This document shows, one piece after another, positions 1-6,469 of a stretch of DNA of 8,879 nucleotides (positions are counted from its first letter, which is position 1; every line of letters begins with the position of its first letter). Location: positions 1 to 8,879 of the forward strand of contig CALFXR010000187.1 of assembly GCA_937958475.1 (NCBI GenBank). Reading direction: 5' to 3'. The position numbers and the translations under genes are program-made. The stretch is from an uncultured Mesorhizobium sp. GTDB lineage: Bacteria; Pseudomonadota; Alphaproteobacteria; Rhizobiales; Rhizobiaceae. The notes beneath the pieces were generated by a model. It was not told the DNA's origin. It did not search any database and saw only the letters and a program-made list of their open reading frames with translations.

Positions 1-120
1 ACCGGCGACACGGTCGGCGATCCCTACAAGGACACCGCCGGCCCGGCCGTGAACCCGGCCATCAAGATCACCAACATCGTGGCCCTTCTCCTGCTCGCCG
101 TGCTCGCGCACGCCGCCTGA
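1..120 (+). CDS. hppA: K+-stimulated or -insensitive membrane H+-pyrophosphatase, C-terminal end (partial)
   Basis: Only the last 39 codons are present; the gene begins before the window. The visible residues contain the acidic loop GDTVGDPYKDTAGPAVNP followed by IKITNIVALLLLAVLAH, which is the standard C-terminus of membrane-bound proton-translocating pyrophosphatases. The acidic GDxxGDPxKDT segment is one of the conserved cytoplasmic motifs that help bind magnesium pyrophosphate, and the hydrophobic run after it is the final transmembrane helix. The enzyme couples pyrophosphate hydrolysis to proton export across the inner membrane. The residue that separates potassium-dependent from independent types lies upstream, so the subtype cannot be told. 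A strong terminator follows 16 bases after the stop. Confidence 0.93.
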   Translation, partial: TGDTVGDPYKDTAGPAVNPAIKITNIVALLLLAVLAHAA

Positions 121-136
121 TCGAAGATCTGCACGG

Positions 137-175
137 AAAGGGCCCGCGGGAACGATCCCGCGGGCCCTTTCTTGT
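137..175 (+). terminator. Rho-independent terminator of hppA
   Basis: A perfect 15-bp inverted repeat (137-151 with 156-170) encloses the 4-base loop ACGA and is followed by a short T-rich tail (TTTCTTGT). It begins 16 bases after the hppA stop. The right arm ends in TTT on this strand and the left arm starts AAA, so it could also work on the minus strand and stop transcripts coming from bamE. Confidence 0.9.
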
Positions 176-236
176 CTGGTGCTTCCTGCTGCTTTGAATG
201 CCGGGGCCGGCCGCGGCTGGTGTCACGGCCGGCAAG

Positions 237-269
237 GCCGTCGCGGCACTGCACCGGTGCGGCGACGGC
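237..269. other. GC-rich stem-loop between hppA and bamE
   Basis: An 8-bp arm (237-244) pairs with 262-269. After one G/G mismatch a further 4 bp (246-249 with 257-260) extend the stem around a 7-base loop. There is no T tract on either side, so it is not a classical intrinsic terminator. It lies about 60 bases downstream of the bamE stop and might protect or end the bamE transcript. More GGCCGG-type inverted repeats lie just upstream at about 205-235. Apart from these hairpins and the hppA terminator, nothing else was seen in 121-327. Confidence 0.4.
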
Positions 270-327
270 AACAAGACCCGCCTGCCGGTTTCGATCGATC
301 GGGAAACGGTATCCCGCTGTCGGTCGG

Positions 328-849
328 TCAGCCGCCGAAAATCTTACGCGCCTGCGAGGCGCCGCCGCCGCCGACGCCGGAGAGCAGCTGGCCGATGAAG
401 GACTGGTCCTTGCCGCCCGTCGGGGTGGTGCGCGAGATGAAGTCGAAGACCTTGCCGTCCTGCATGCCGTACTGGGCGATGTTGGTGACGCGCCCGTCCT
501 CGCCGAAATAGACCGCGAGCACGCGCTGGTCGACGAGACGAGCCTTCATGAAGGCCGCGTTGCGCACGCGCGTCTGCGAGATGTAGTAGAAGACCTCGTT
601 GTCGAACGTGGCGGTCGTCGAGGGCGATCCCAGCGTCAACAGTACCTGCTCGCGGCTCGAACCCACCGGGACGAGATCGATCTGCTGCTGGTCGATGACG
701 TAGCCCTGGGTGAGCGTCTCGCGCGGATTGAGCGCGTCCGACGTCGAGCAGGCCGAGAGCGCCGCAGTGGCGGCGACGAGCGACGCGGCAATGAGAGCCC
801 GGCGCGACGACCCGGTCTTGAAATCCTGCGACGGCGACGACAAATCCAT
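328..849 (-). CDS. bamE: Outer-membrane assembly lipoprotein BamE (SmpA/OmlA family)
   Basis: This is a 173-residue lipoprotein. The start at 849 is supported by AGAGGA four bases upstream. A basic N-terminus (KTGSSRR) and a hydrophobic stretch lead to the lipobox L-S-A-C, with the lipidated cysteine at residue 34. The mature part has the SmpA/OmlA fold signature: a GYVIDQQQIDLVPVG segment, then SREQVLLTLGSPS, then a beta-rich FDNEVFYYISQTR stretch. The family's BamE is an accessory subunit of the BAM complex that inserts beta-barrel proteins into the outer membrane; the protein acts on the periplasmic face. The last ~30 residues are glycine-rich and probably disordered. The minus-strand open frame continues far upstream of 849, but that extension is antisense to two other genes and is not coding. 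The gene diverges from the cytochrome chaperone gene. Confidence 0.9.
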   Translation of the reverse strand: MDLSSPSQDFKTGSSRRALIAASLVAATAALSACSTSDALNPRETLTQGYVIDQQQIDLVPVGSSREQVLLTLGSPSTTATFDNEVFYYISQTRVRNAAFMKARLVDQRVLAVYFGEDGRVTNIAQYGMQDGKVFDFISRTTPTGGKDQSFIGQLLSGVGGGGASQARKIFGG

Positions 850-903
850 GAAATCCTCTTGTTGGCCTCGACTTGCGCCGGGCGGCAAAAGCGGTAAACC
901 AGC

Positions 904-937
904 TTTCGCGCCGATGCAACACGACCACGGCGCGAAA
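904..937. promoter_or_regulatory. Perfect inverted repeat in the bamE/chaperone divergent region
   Basis: TTTCGCGCC (904-912) and GGCGCGAAA (929-937) form a perfect 9-bp inverted repeat with a 16-base spacer. It lies in the 111-bp gap between the divergent bamE and chaperone genes, ending 24 bases before the chaperone start. The position suits a regulator binding site or a 5' UTR hairpin. No regulator is identified. Confidence 0.4.
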
Positions 938-960
938 CCCTCCCCGGGAGACGGCATGGC

Positions 961-1503
961 ATGTTCAGACGTTTGTTCGGCCGGTCCAGCCCGTCTACCC
1001 GCGTTATAGTCGATCGCCTCTACGGTCAAATCGTGGCGGCGGCGCGGCAGCCGGAACTCTATTCGCGCTGGTCGGTGCCTGACACGCCGCTCGGACGCTT
1101 CGAGATGATCGGCCTGCATCTCTTCCTCGTGCTGCACCGCGCGAAGGGCAGCGACGGACTTCTGAAGGAGGTTTGCCAGGACCTCACCGACGAGTTCTTC
1201 CGCGACGTCGAACACTCGATCAGGGAACTCGGCATCGGCGATCTGGGCGTGCCGAAGCGCATGAAGATGTTTTCGCGCATGTTCTACGGCCGCACGCTCG
1301 CTTATGACCAGGCGCTCGATCGCGGCGACCAGGCGGCGCTCGAAACCGCGCTCGCGCGCAACGTGCGGCCCGACGAACCGGCCTGGGACGGGGCCAAGGG
1401 GCTCTGCGCCTACGTCCGTGCAGCAGCCGACGGGCTGGCTGCCCGGCCGGCGAGTGAGCTTCTCGATGGCGGTGCCGCATTTCCCCGTCCGGACGGCATG
1501 TGA
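961..1503 (+). CDS. Ubiquinol-cytochrome c chaperone family protein
   Basis: This 180-residue soluble, mainly helical protein matches the ubiquinol-cytochrome c chaperone family, the bacterial relatives of mitochondrial Cbp3/UQCC1. Recognisable segments are RLYGQIVAAARQPELYSRW near the N-terminus, DTPLGRFEMIGLHLFLVLHR, and a block from DLTDEFFRDVEHSIRELGIGD through VPKRMKMFSRMFYGR. Family members help synthesis or assembly of cytochrome b for respiratory complex III; this role is carried over from the mitochondrial proteins. GGGAG ten bases upstream supports the start. The next gene starts 15 bases after the stop, so the two are probably cotranscribed. In many alphaproteobacteria this gene sits between bamE and DUF177, as it does here. 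Confidence 0.88.
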   Translation: MFRRLFGRSSPSTRVIVDRLYGQIVAAARQPELYSRWSVPDTPLGRFEMIGLHLFLVLHRAKGSDGLLKEVCQDLTDEFFRDVEHSIRELGIGDLGVPKRMKMFSRMFYGRTLAYDQALDRGDQAALETALARNVRPDEPAWDGAKGLCAYVRAAADGLAARPASELLDGGAAFPRPDGM

Positions 1504-1518
1504 CCGGTGGAGGACAGC

Positions 1519-2073
1519 ATGGATCCCAGCACGAAGAGTCCCGTCTCCTTCCTCGCCCATGTCGCACGCCTCCCGCGCAAGGGCATGCCGGTCGTCATCC
1601 ATGCCGATGCGCGCCAGCGTGAAGCTCTGGCCCGCGACCACGCGCTGGCCGAGGTCAGATCGTGGCGCGCCGATCTCATCGTCGAGCCGTGGAAGCGCAA
1701 CGGGATCAAGGTGTCGGGCCGCGTCGTCGCCGATATCGTCCAGGAATGTGTCGTCACGCTCAATCCGCTGGAGACCCGCATCGACGAGGCCGTCGAGGGT
1801 CTGTTCCTTCCCGAGGATTCGAAGCTCGGCCGCCTCGGTTTCGAGCGCGCCGGCGAGATCGTTATCGCGGCGGAAGGGCCGGACAGTCCCGAGACGTTTT
1901 CGGGCGACTCGATCGACGTCGGCGCGCTCGCCGAAGAGTTCTTCGCCCTCGCCATCGATCCCTATCCGCGTAGCAAAGGCGCGCAAATCGCCTCGGCCGG
2001 GCTCGAGGAAGGCGACGTCGAAGCCGACGGCCCGTTGCAGGAGAAGCTCAGGGCGTTGCGCGACAAACTCTGA
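1519..2073 (+). CDS. DUF177 (YceD-like) protein
   Basis: This is a 184-residue DUF177 protein. The diagnostic block is V-x-G-RVVADIVQECVVTLNPLET, followed by an acidic region and a C-terminal helix (GPLQEKLRALRDKL). The ATG at 1519 is preferred over an in-frame GTG at 1507 because GGAGG ends five bases before it. In E. coli and plants, DUF177 proteins have been linked to 23S rRNA accumulation and large ribosomal subunit production. In alphaproteobacteria the central CxxC-like residues are often reduced; here a single cysteine (in QECVV) is seen. In many bacteria the gene is followed by rpmF and plsX, whereas here plsX follows directly after 106 bases. The linkage supports the assignment. Confidence 0.87.
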   Translation: MDPSTKSPVSFLAHVARLPRKGMPVVIHADARQREALARDHALAEVRSWRADLIVEPWKRNGIKVSGRVVADIVQECVVTLNPLETRIDEAVEGLFLPEDSKLGRLGFERAGEIVIAAEGPDSPETFSGDSIDVGALAEEFFALAIDPYPRSKGAQIASAGLEEGDVEADGPLQEKLRALRDKL

Positions 2074-2100
2074 ATCGCGGCGGACAAGTTGATTTGCCGG

Positions 2101-2127
2101 TTGTGTCGGGTGTCAAAACCGCTATTT
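2101..2127 (+). promoter_or_regulatory. Possible plsX promoter
   Basis: TTGTGT (2101-2106) and CTATTT (2122-2127) with a 15-base spacer weakly resemble an alphaproteobacterial sigma-70 promoter. The site lies in the 106-bp gap before plsX. CGGTT (2098-2102) and AACCG (2117-2121) form a 5-bp inverted repeat across it. The match is weak. Confidence 0.22.
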
Positions 2128-2179
2128 TCGCCCGACTTTCCGCAGCCGCGGGGCGGGGCCCAAGAGAGACGACAACCAC

Positions 2180-3253
2180 GTGATACGCATCTCCATCGAC
2201 GCCATGGGCGGCGACCACGGCCCTGAAGTGGTGATTCCTGCGCTGGTCAGGGTCGCCGAGCGGCGTCAGGACGTGCGCTTCCTGGTCTACGGCATCGAGG
2301 AGCAGGTGCGTCCCGTCTTGGCGCGTCATCCGAAGTTCGCCGCCGTCAGCGAGTTCTTTGCCTGCGAGATCGCCGTGCGTATGGACGACAAGCCGAGCCA
2401 GGCGCTGCGCCATGGCCGCTGGAAGTCGTCGATGTGGAAGGCGATCGAGGCCGTCAAGAACGGCGAGGCCGATGTCTGCGTCTCGGCCGGCAACACCGGC
2501 GCGTTGATGGCGATGTCGAAGTTCTGCCTGCGCACCATGGCGACCATCGAACGGCCGGCGATCGCCGCGATCTGGCCGACCGTCAGGGGCGAGAGCATCG
2601 TGCTCGACGTCGGCGCCACGATCGGGGCCGACGCGCACCAACTCGTCGACTTCGCCATCCTCGGTGCCGCCATGGCCAGGGCGCTGCACGAGTCGGAACG
2701 CCCGACGGTCGGGCTGCTCAACGTCGGCGTCGAGGAGATCAAGGGCCAGGAGGACGTCAAGGAGGCCGGACGCATCCTGCGCGAGGTCGAGCCGATGTCG
2801 ATGGAATACCGCGGCTTCGTCGAGGGCGACGACATCGGCAGGGGCACCGTCGACGTTGTCGTCACCGAAGGGTTCGCCGGCAACATCGCCCTGAAGACGG
2901 CGGAAGGGACCGCGCGCCAGATCGGCGAGTATCTTCGCGCGGCGATGACCCGGACCATGATGGCGAAGATCGGTTACGTCTTCGCCAAGGGAGCCTTTGC
3001 CCGCCTGCGCGAGAAGATGGACCCTCGACGGGCCAATGGCGGCGTCTTCCTAGGCCTCAACGGCATCGTCGTGAAGAGCCACGGCGGCACCGACGCCGAA
3101 GGATTCATGGCCGCCGTCGAACTCGGCTACGACATGGTGCGGAACCGTCTTCTCGACAAGATCAGGTCCGATCTCGACATGTTCCATTCGCGTGCGCCGC
3201 GCCCCGGCCGGATTTTGCCCGGCGCCGACGATGCGGCGTCCGCGGCGTCTTGA
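2180..3253 (+). CDS. plsX: Phosphate acyltransferase PlsX
   Basis: This 357-residue protein converts acyl-ACP plus phosphate to acyl-phosphate, the donor used by PlsY in the first acylation of glycerol-3-phosphate; it works as a peripheral inner-membrane protein. The N-terminal IDAMGGDHGPEVV is the family hallmark and fixes the GTG start at 2180, because the next ATG lies inside that motif. Other conserved segments are DDKPSQALR near residue 70, VSAGNTGALMAMS (102-113), VLDVGA (141-146), GLLNVGVEEIKGQ (178-190), VVTEGFAGNIALK and FLGLNGIVVKSHG. Length is normal, with a short proline- and alanine-rich tail of about 20 residues after DLDMFH. The stop is 13 bases from the fabH start, so the two genes are almost certainly one operon. 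The ribosome site (GAGAGA) is weak. Confidence 0.96.
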   Translation: MIRISIDAMGGDHGPEVVIPALVRVAERRQDVRFLVYGIEEQVRPVLARHPKFAAVSEFFACEIAVRMDDKPSQALRHGRWKSSMWKAIEAVKNGEADVCVSAGNTGALMAMSKFCLRTMATIERPAIAAIWPTVRGESIVLDVGATIGADAHQLVDFAILGAAMARALHESERPTVGLLNVGVEEIKGQEDVKEAGRILREVEPMSMEYRGFVEGDDIGRGTVDVVVTEGFAGNIALKTAEGTARQIGEYLRAAMTRTMMAKIGYVFAKGAFARLREKMDPRRANGGVFLGLNGIVVKSHGGTDAEGFMAAVELGYDMVRNRLLDKIRSDLDMFHSRAPRPGRILPGADDAASAAS

Positions 3254-3266
3254 ACCAGGAATGACG

Positions 3267-4238
3267 ATGATAAGATCAGCGGTGCGCGGCATCGGCTCGG
3301 CATTGCCTCGCCGCATCATGAAGAACGCCGACTTCGAAGGTGTCGTCGAGACCACGGACGAGTGGATCGTCCAGCGTACCGGAATTCGGCAGCGCCACAT
3401 TGCCTCCGACGACGAGACGACCGCCTCGCTCGGCGAGGCGGCGGCGCGTGCGGCGCTTGCCGACGCCGGTCTCACCGTGGACGACATTGATCTCATCGTC
3501 CTCGCCACGTCGACGCCCGACAACACGTTTCCGGCTACTGCCGTCGACATCCAGCGGCGCCTCGGCATGCGCCACGGCTTCGCCTTCGACATGCAGGCGG
3601 TGTGCAGCGGCTTCGTCTACGCTATTTCCACGGCCGACCTTCATCTGCGCGGTGGCATGGCGAAACGTGCGCTGGTGATCGGCGCGGAGACCTTCTCGCG
3701 CATCCTCGACTGGAGCGACCGCTCGACCTGCGTCCTGTTCGGCGACGGCGCCGGCGCGTTGGTCCTCGAGGCGATCGAAGGCGAGGGCACGCTCGCCGAC
3801 CGGGGCATCCTCGCCGCCAGCCTGCGCTCCGACGGCACGCACAAGGAAAAGCTCTACGTCGACGGCGGTCCGTCGACGACGGGAACCGTCGGCCATCTGC
3901 GCATGGAGGGCCGCGAAGTCTTCAAGCACGCCGTCGGCATGATCACCGACGTCATCGAGGCGACCTACGCTCAGGCAGGCATCTGCTCGGAAGACCTCGA
4001 CTGGTTCGTTCCGCACCAGGCCAACAAGCGCATCATCGACGCTTCGGCGAAAAAACTCGGCATTGCCGACGAGAATGTCGTCGTGACCGTCGACCGGCAC
4101 GGCAACACGTCGGCGGCCTCGGTGCCGCTCGCCCTTTCCGTTGCCGTCGCCGACGGCCGCATCCGCCGCGGCGATCTCGTGTTGCTCGAAGCCATGGGCG
4201 GCGGCTTCACCTGGGGAGCGGTCCTGTTGCGTTGGTGA
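3267..4238 (+). CDS. fabH: Beta-ketoacyl-ACP synthase III (FabH)
   Basis: This 323-residue enzyme condenses acetyl-CoA with malonyl-ACP to start fatty acid elongation. The thiolase-fold catalytic triad is visible: Cys113 in AVCSGFVYA, His250 in WFVPHQANKRI and Asn280 in HGNTSAASVP. The H-N spacing of 30 equals that of E. coli FabH. Other landmarks are TTDEWIVQRTGIRQRH (29-44), FGDGAGALVLE and the C-terminal GGGFTWGAVLLRW. Two in-frame ATGs occur, at 3261 and 3267. The second is chosen because AGGA (3257-3260) sits six bases before it but touches the first, and because rhizobial FabH proteins usually start MIRS. It follows plsX closely, linking fatty acid initiation to phospholipid synthesis. 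Confidence 0.96.
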   Translation: MIRSAVRGIGSALPRRIMKNADFEGVVETTDEWIVQRTGIRQRHIASDDETTASLGEAAARAALADAGLTVDDIDLIVLATSTPDNTFPATAVDIQRRLGMRHGFAFDMQAVCSGFVYAISTADLHLRGGMAKRALVIGAETFSRILDWSDRSTCVLFGDGAGALVLEAIEGEGTLADRGILAASLRSDGTHKEKLYVDGGPSTTGTVGHLRMEGREVFKHAVGMITDVIEATYAQAGICSEDLDWFVPHQANKRIIDASAKKLGIADENVVVTVDRHGNTSAASVPLALSVAVADGRIRRGDLVLLEAMGGGFTWGAVLLRW

Positions 4239-4267
4239 GGCGAGTGATCCACGCCGCCGGTTAAGTC

Positions 4268-4296
4268 CTTGACCGGACGGGTCATCTTCCAATAAC
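4268..4296 (+). promoter_or_regulatory. Likely ihfA promoter with embedded inverted repeat
   Basis: CTTGAC (4268-4273), the preferred alphaproteobacterial -35 hexamer, is followed after 17 bases by AATAAC (4291-4296), which matches four of six positions of TATAAT. The start codon of ihfA is about 50 bases further on. TGACC (4270-4274) and GGTCA (4280-4284) form a perfect 5-bp inverted repeat inside the -35/spacer region and could be an operator. Confidence 0.5.
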
Positions 4297-4347
4297 GTCT
4301 TCGTGTTTGGATCGGTGTGTTTTTCGAGGATGGTGGGGACGGTCGCT

Positions 4348-4671
4348 ATGGGGGCAAAGACATTGACTCGCGCCGACCTCGCCGAAGCCGTCTATCGGAA
4401 GGTCGGATTGTCCAGGACCGAGTCGGCCGAACTCGTCGAGACCGTGCTCGACGAGATCTGCGAAGCGATCGTCCGCGGCGAGACGGTCAAGCTGTCCTCC
4501 TTCGCCACCTTCCATGTCCGCTCGAAGAACGAACGCATCGGGCGCAATCCCAAGACCGGCGAGGAAGTGCCCATCCTTCCGCGCCGGGTGATGACGTTCA
4601 AGGCTTCCAACGTGTTGAAGAACCGCATACTGCGCTCGCACCAGGCCAGCCGGGGCAAGGGCGAAAAGTAG
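4348..4671 (+). CDS. ihfA: Integration host factor subunit alpha
   Basis: This 107-residue DNA-bending protein of the HU/IHF family pairs with IHF-beta (not in the window) and acts in the nucleoid on replication, recombination and promoter architecture. The N-terminal TLTRADLAEAVYRKVGLSR is typical of alphaproteobacterial IHF-alpha. The beta-arm motif RNPKTGEEVPI carries the DNA-intercalating proline (residue 68), and VMTFKASNVLKNRI is the conserved C-terminal block. ATG 4348 is chosen because GGGGA (4335-4339) lies eight bases upstream and the protein then aligns with known starts. In-frame upstream ATGs at 4303 and 4330 would add residues that the family lacks. The tail RSHQASRGKGEK is slightly longer and more basic than in E. 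coli. Confidence 0.95.
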   Translation: MGAKTLTRADLAEAVYRKVGLSRTESAELVETVLDEICEAIVRGETVKLSSFATFHVRSKNERIGRNPKTGEEVPILPRRVMTFKASNVLKNRILRSHQASRGKGEK

Positions 4672-4743
4672 TTCGTCATTGGCAGCGGTTTCGGGTGAGC
4701 CGTTCAGTGCGGGCTTGAATAGCTTGCGCCAACCGGCTGAAAT

Positions 4744-4763
4744 AGGCGACGAATCGCCTTTCT
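4744..4763 (+). other. Short hairpin with T-rich tail just upstream of the MerR gene
   Basis: AGGCGA (4744-4749) pairs perfectly with TCGCCT (4754-4759) around the tetraloop CGAA and is followed by TTCT. It looks like a weak intrinsic terminator for ihfA, yet it ends 14 bases before the MerR-family start codon. It could therefore also shape the 5' end or ribosome access of that mRNA. The stem is only 6 bp, so its strength is uncertain. Confidence 0.4.
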
Positions 4764-4773
4764 GGGACCGAAC

Positions 4774-5322
4774 ATGGAAAAAAGCCCCGACGCTTTCAGG
4801 ACAATCAGCGAGGTTGCCGAAGACCTGAACCTTCCGCAACACGTGCTGCGCTTCTGGGAGACCCGCTTCGTCCAGATCAAGCCGATGAAGCGCGGTGGCG
4901 GACGGCGCTATTACCGCCCGCAGGATGTCGAGCTGATCAAGGGCATCCGTCATATGCTCTACGATCAGGGCTACACCATCAAGGGCGTCCAGAAGCTCCT
5001 GCGCGAGAACGGCGTCCAGTTCGCGGTTGCTGTCGGCAATGGCGATCTTGCGGCGATCGAGGGCATTGCCCAGCGCAAGCAGGCGGAAGCGCCGGCGCCG
5101 CTGACCTCCGCCGCACTGCCGCCGCGCCACCACGAGGACGAGATGCTGGTCGGCGAGCCGAAGATCAAGCCGAGCCGGCGCTTCTTCGGCCTCGGCAAGG
5201 CCGACGACGAAGGACCGGTGCCGCCGGGCAGCGGCAAGCTCTCGCGCGACAACCGGGCTCTTCTGCAGGAGGCGCTGTTCGATCTGCTCGAATGCAAGCG
5301 CCTGCTCGACCAGGTGCGGTAG
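4774..5322 (+). CDS. MerR-family transcriptional regulator
   Basis: This is a 182-residue regulator with an N-terminal MerR winged helix-turn-helix. Visible segments are FRTISEVAEDLNLPQHVLRF (about 8-27), WETRF, then KRGGGRRYYRPQDVELIKGI (the wing and second helix pair) and DQGYTIKGVQKLLRENG. The middle (about 100-150) is low-complexity and rich in alanine, proline and charged residues. The C-terminal helix NRALLQEALFDLLECKRLLDQ is conserved in this rhizobial group and may mediate dimerisation. There is no MerR-type cysteine metal site, only one cysteine near the C-terminus, so metal sensing is unlikely. The effector is unknown. The gene regularly follows ihfA in Hyphomicrobiales. The ribosome site is weak (TGGGA) and a small hairpin lies just upstream. 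Confidence 0.9.
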   Translation: MEKSPDAFRTISEVAEDLNLPQHVLRFWETRFVQIKPMKRGGGRRYYRPQDVELIKGIRHMLYDQGYTIKGVQKLLRENGVQFAVAVGNGDLAAIEGIAQRKQAEAPAPLTSAALPPRHHEDEMLVGEPKIKPSRRFFGLGKADDEGPVPPGSGKLSRDNRALLQEALFDLLECKRLLDQVR

Positions 5323-5380
5323 AAACCTTCGTTCTCATCGATAGGAAGTGCTCCAGGCTGCGCGCCCGGCGACGGGACGT

Positions 5381-6469
5381 TCAGGGGGAGACCGTCGCGG
5401 CGGCGGGTAGGGGCGTGCCTCTCGCGGCTACGTTCATGTAGCGCTCGGCGCTGTCGATCAGGTCGCGGCCGAGCGGCGTGAACCGGGCATGGTCGCGCAA
5501 GGTGCGCAGCCCGGTGCCGAACGCTGTCGCGCTGGTGGCGCGGCTCCTTACCGCTTCCTTCTGTTGCGTCGGCGTCAGGCCATCGCCGGCGAGCATCCTG
5601 TCATGGGCGAGATGCATGCGCGCCGAGACAAAGGTCGCGTGAAAGATGCCGTCGAGATGGCGCAGATCGCGCCTCAGCGGCGAGGGATGGCGTTCCGTCG
5701 CGGGGTTCGTCACCAGCGTACCGCCGAGCGCCATGCCGTAGAGCAGGGCGTGGGCGCTCTCGTGGGCGAGGCCGTCGATCATGCCGACGAGCGACAGGTG
5801 CTCCTCGGCGTTGAGGAACAGCGCGCCCCAACAGTAGAAGGTCGTCGCGCCGTCGAATCGGCCGTCGGAACCGGCCGTTCCGCCGACGAAGACGATTTGC
5901 GTGAGAAGCGCGCCAAGCTCTGCGGCGATCGATGGCGCCGAGCGGCCGAGTTCTTCGATCGCTTCACCGACGATGCGGATCGCCGCGGCTGCGATGGCGT
6001 CGTCGGGCGCCGAAAACGCGACCGGCGTCGTCGGGTCCGCGTTCAGCGCGCGGAGGTAGCGCTGTCGCTCGTTCTCGCCGACGTCCGCCCAGGACACTGC
6101 GAACGGGCCGGCGGGACGGTCGACCGCGGCATCGATCTCGTCGAGAAGAAGGCAGGCGGCTTCGACGTCGTCGCGTTCCACAGCCGAGAACAGTTCATGG
6201 TAGGCGGCGTGGATCGGGGCGCGCGGCCTGCCGCGCCGTCGAATCCGCTCGTCGATCGACCGCCACGAGGCGCTTCGCGCCGGCGCCACCGGCATTGCCG
6301 CGACGATCGACGCAATGCTCTCGGTCAGGCGCCGCTCGACGGTCGCCGCGATCTCGGCCGCGCGCTCGCCGTCGGGAAGAAACAATTCGGTCAATGCGTT
6401 ACCCGGGTCGCCTTGCTCGCTCGCCGCGAGACGGCGGTGCGAGGACCTAGCGGCCGGGCTCTTCGGCAT
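5381..6469 (-). CDS. HExxH-type peptide-modification protein (putative 2-oxoglutarate-dependent peptide beta-hydroxylase)
   Basis: This 362-residue protein has no visible signal peptide or membrane segment. The key feature is LAHESAHALLYGMALG, with HESAH at residues 236-240 (bases 5750-5764). It is followed by RHPSPLRRDLRHLDGIFHATFVSAR (about 260-284), in which His277 is a good candidate third metal ligand. That pattern, HExxH then a PLRxDxRxxxGxxH block, recalls the HEXXH-motif family tied to modified peptides, which I recall NCBI now names aKG-HExxH-type peptide beta-hydroxylase. It does not look like a zinc protease. The N-terminal half (about 25-180) is helical and unrecognised and may hold the substrate. 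The gene overlaps the small repeat-protein gene upstream by 23 bp, which points to translational coupling and to that protein as substrate. The assigned function is family-based inference. Confidence 0.72.
   Translation of the reverse strand: MPKSPAARSSHRRLAASEQGDPGNALTELFLPDGERAAEIAATVERRLTESIASIVAAMPVAPARSASWRSIDERIRRRGRPRAPIHAAYHELFSAVERDDVEAACLLLDEIDAAVDRPAGPFAVSWADVGENERQRYLRALNADPTTPVAFSAPDDAIAAAAIRIVGEAIEELGRSAPSIAAELGALLTQIVFVGGTAGSDGRFDGATTFYCWGALFLNAEEHLSLVGMIDGLAHESAHALLYGMALGGTLVTNPATERHPSPLRRDLRHLDGIFHATFVSARMHLAHDRMLAGDGLTPTQQKEAVRSRATSATAFGTGLRTLRDHARFTPLGRDLIDSAERYMNVAARGTPLPAAATVSP

Noticed and set aside
172..897. Plus-strand open frame antisense to bamE
   Set aside because: It has an arginine-rich composition without domain features, and the minus strand encodes a recognisable lipoprotein.
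850..1986. Long minus-strand open frame that continues upstream of bamE as if the protein were 552 residues
   Set aside because: The extension is antisense to the chaperone and DUF177 genes, is arginine- and histidine-rich as GC-rich antisense frames are, and bamE has its own ribosome site and signal peptide at 849.
4282..5133. Minus-strand open frame opposite ihfA and the MerR gene
   Set aside because: It is a shadow of two clearly identified genes and shows no family feature.
5369..5398. GCGACGG / CCGTCGC inverted repeat at the convergent ends of the MerR and HExxH genes as a terminator
   Set aside because: It has a 16-base loop, no T tract, and overlaps the end of the HExxH coding region; likely chance in GC-rich DNA.
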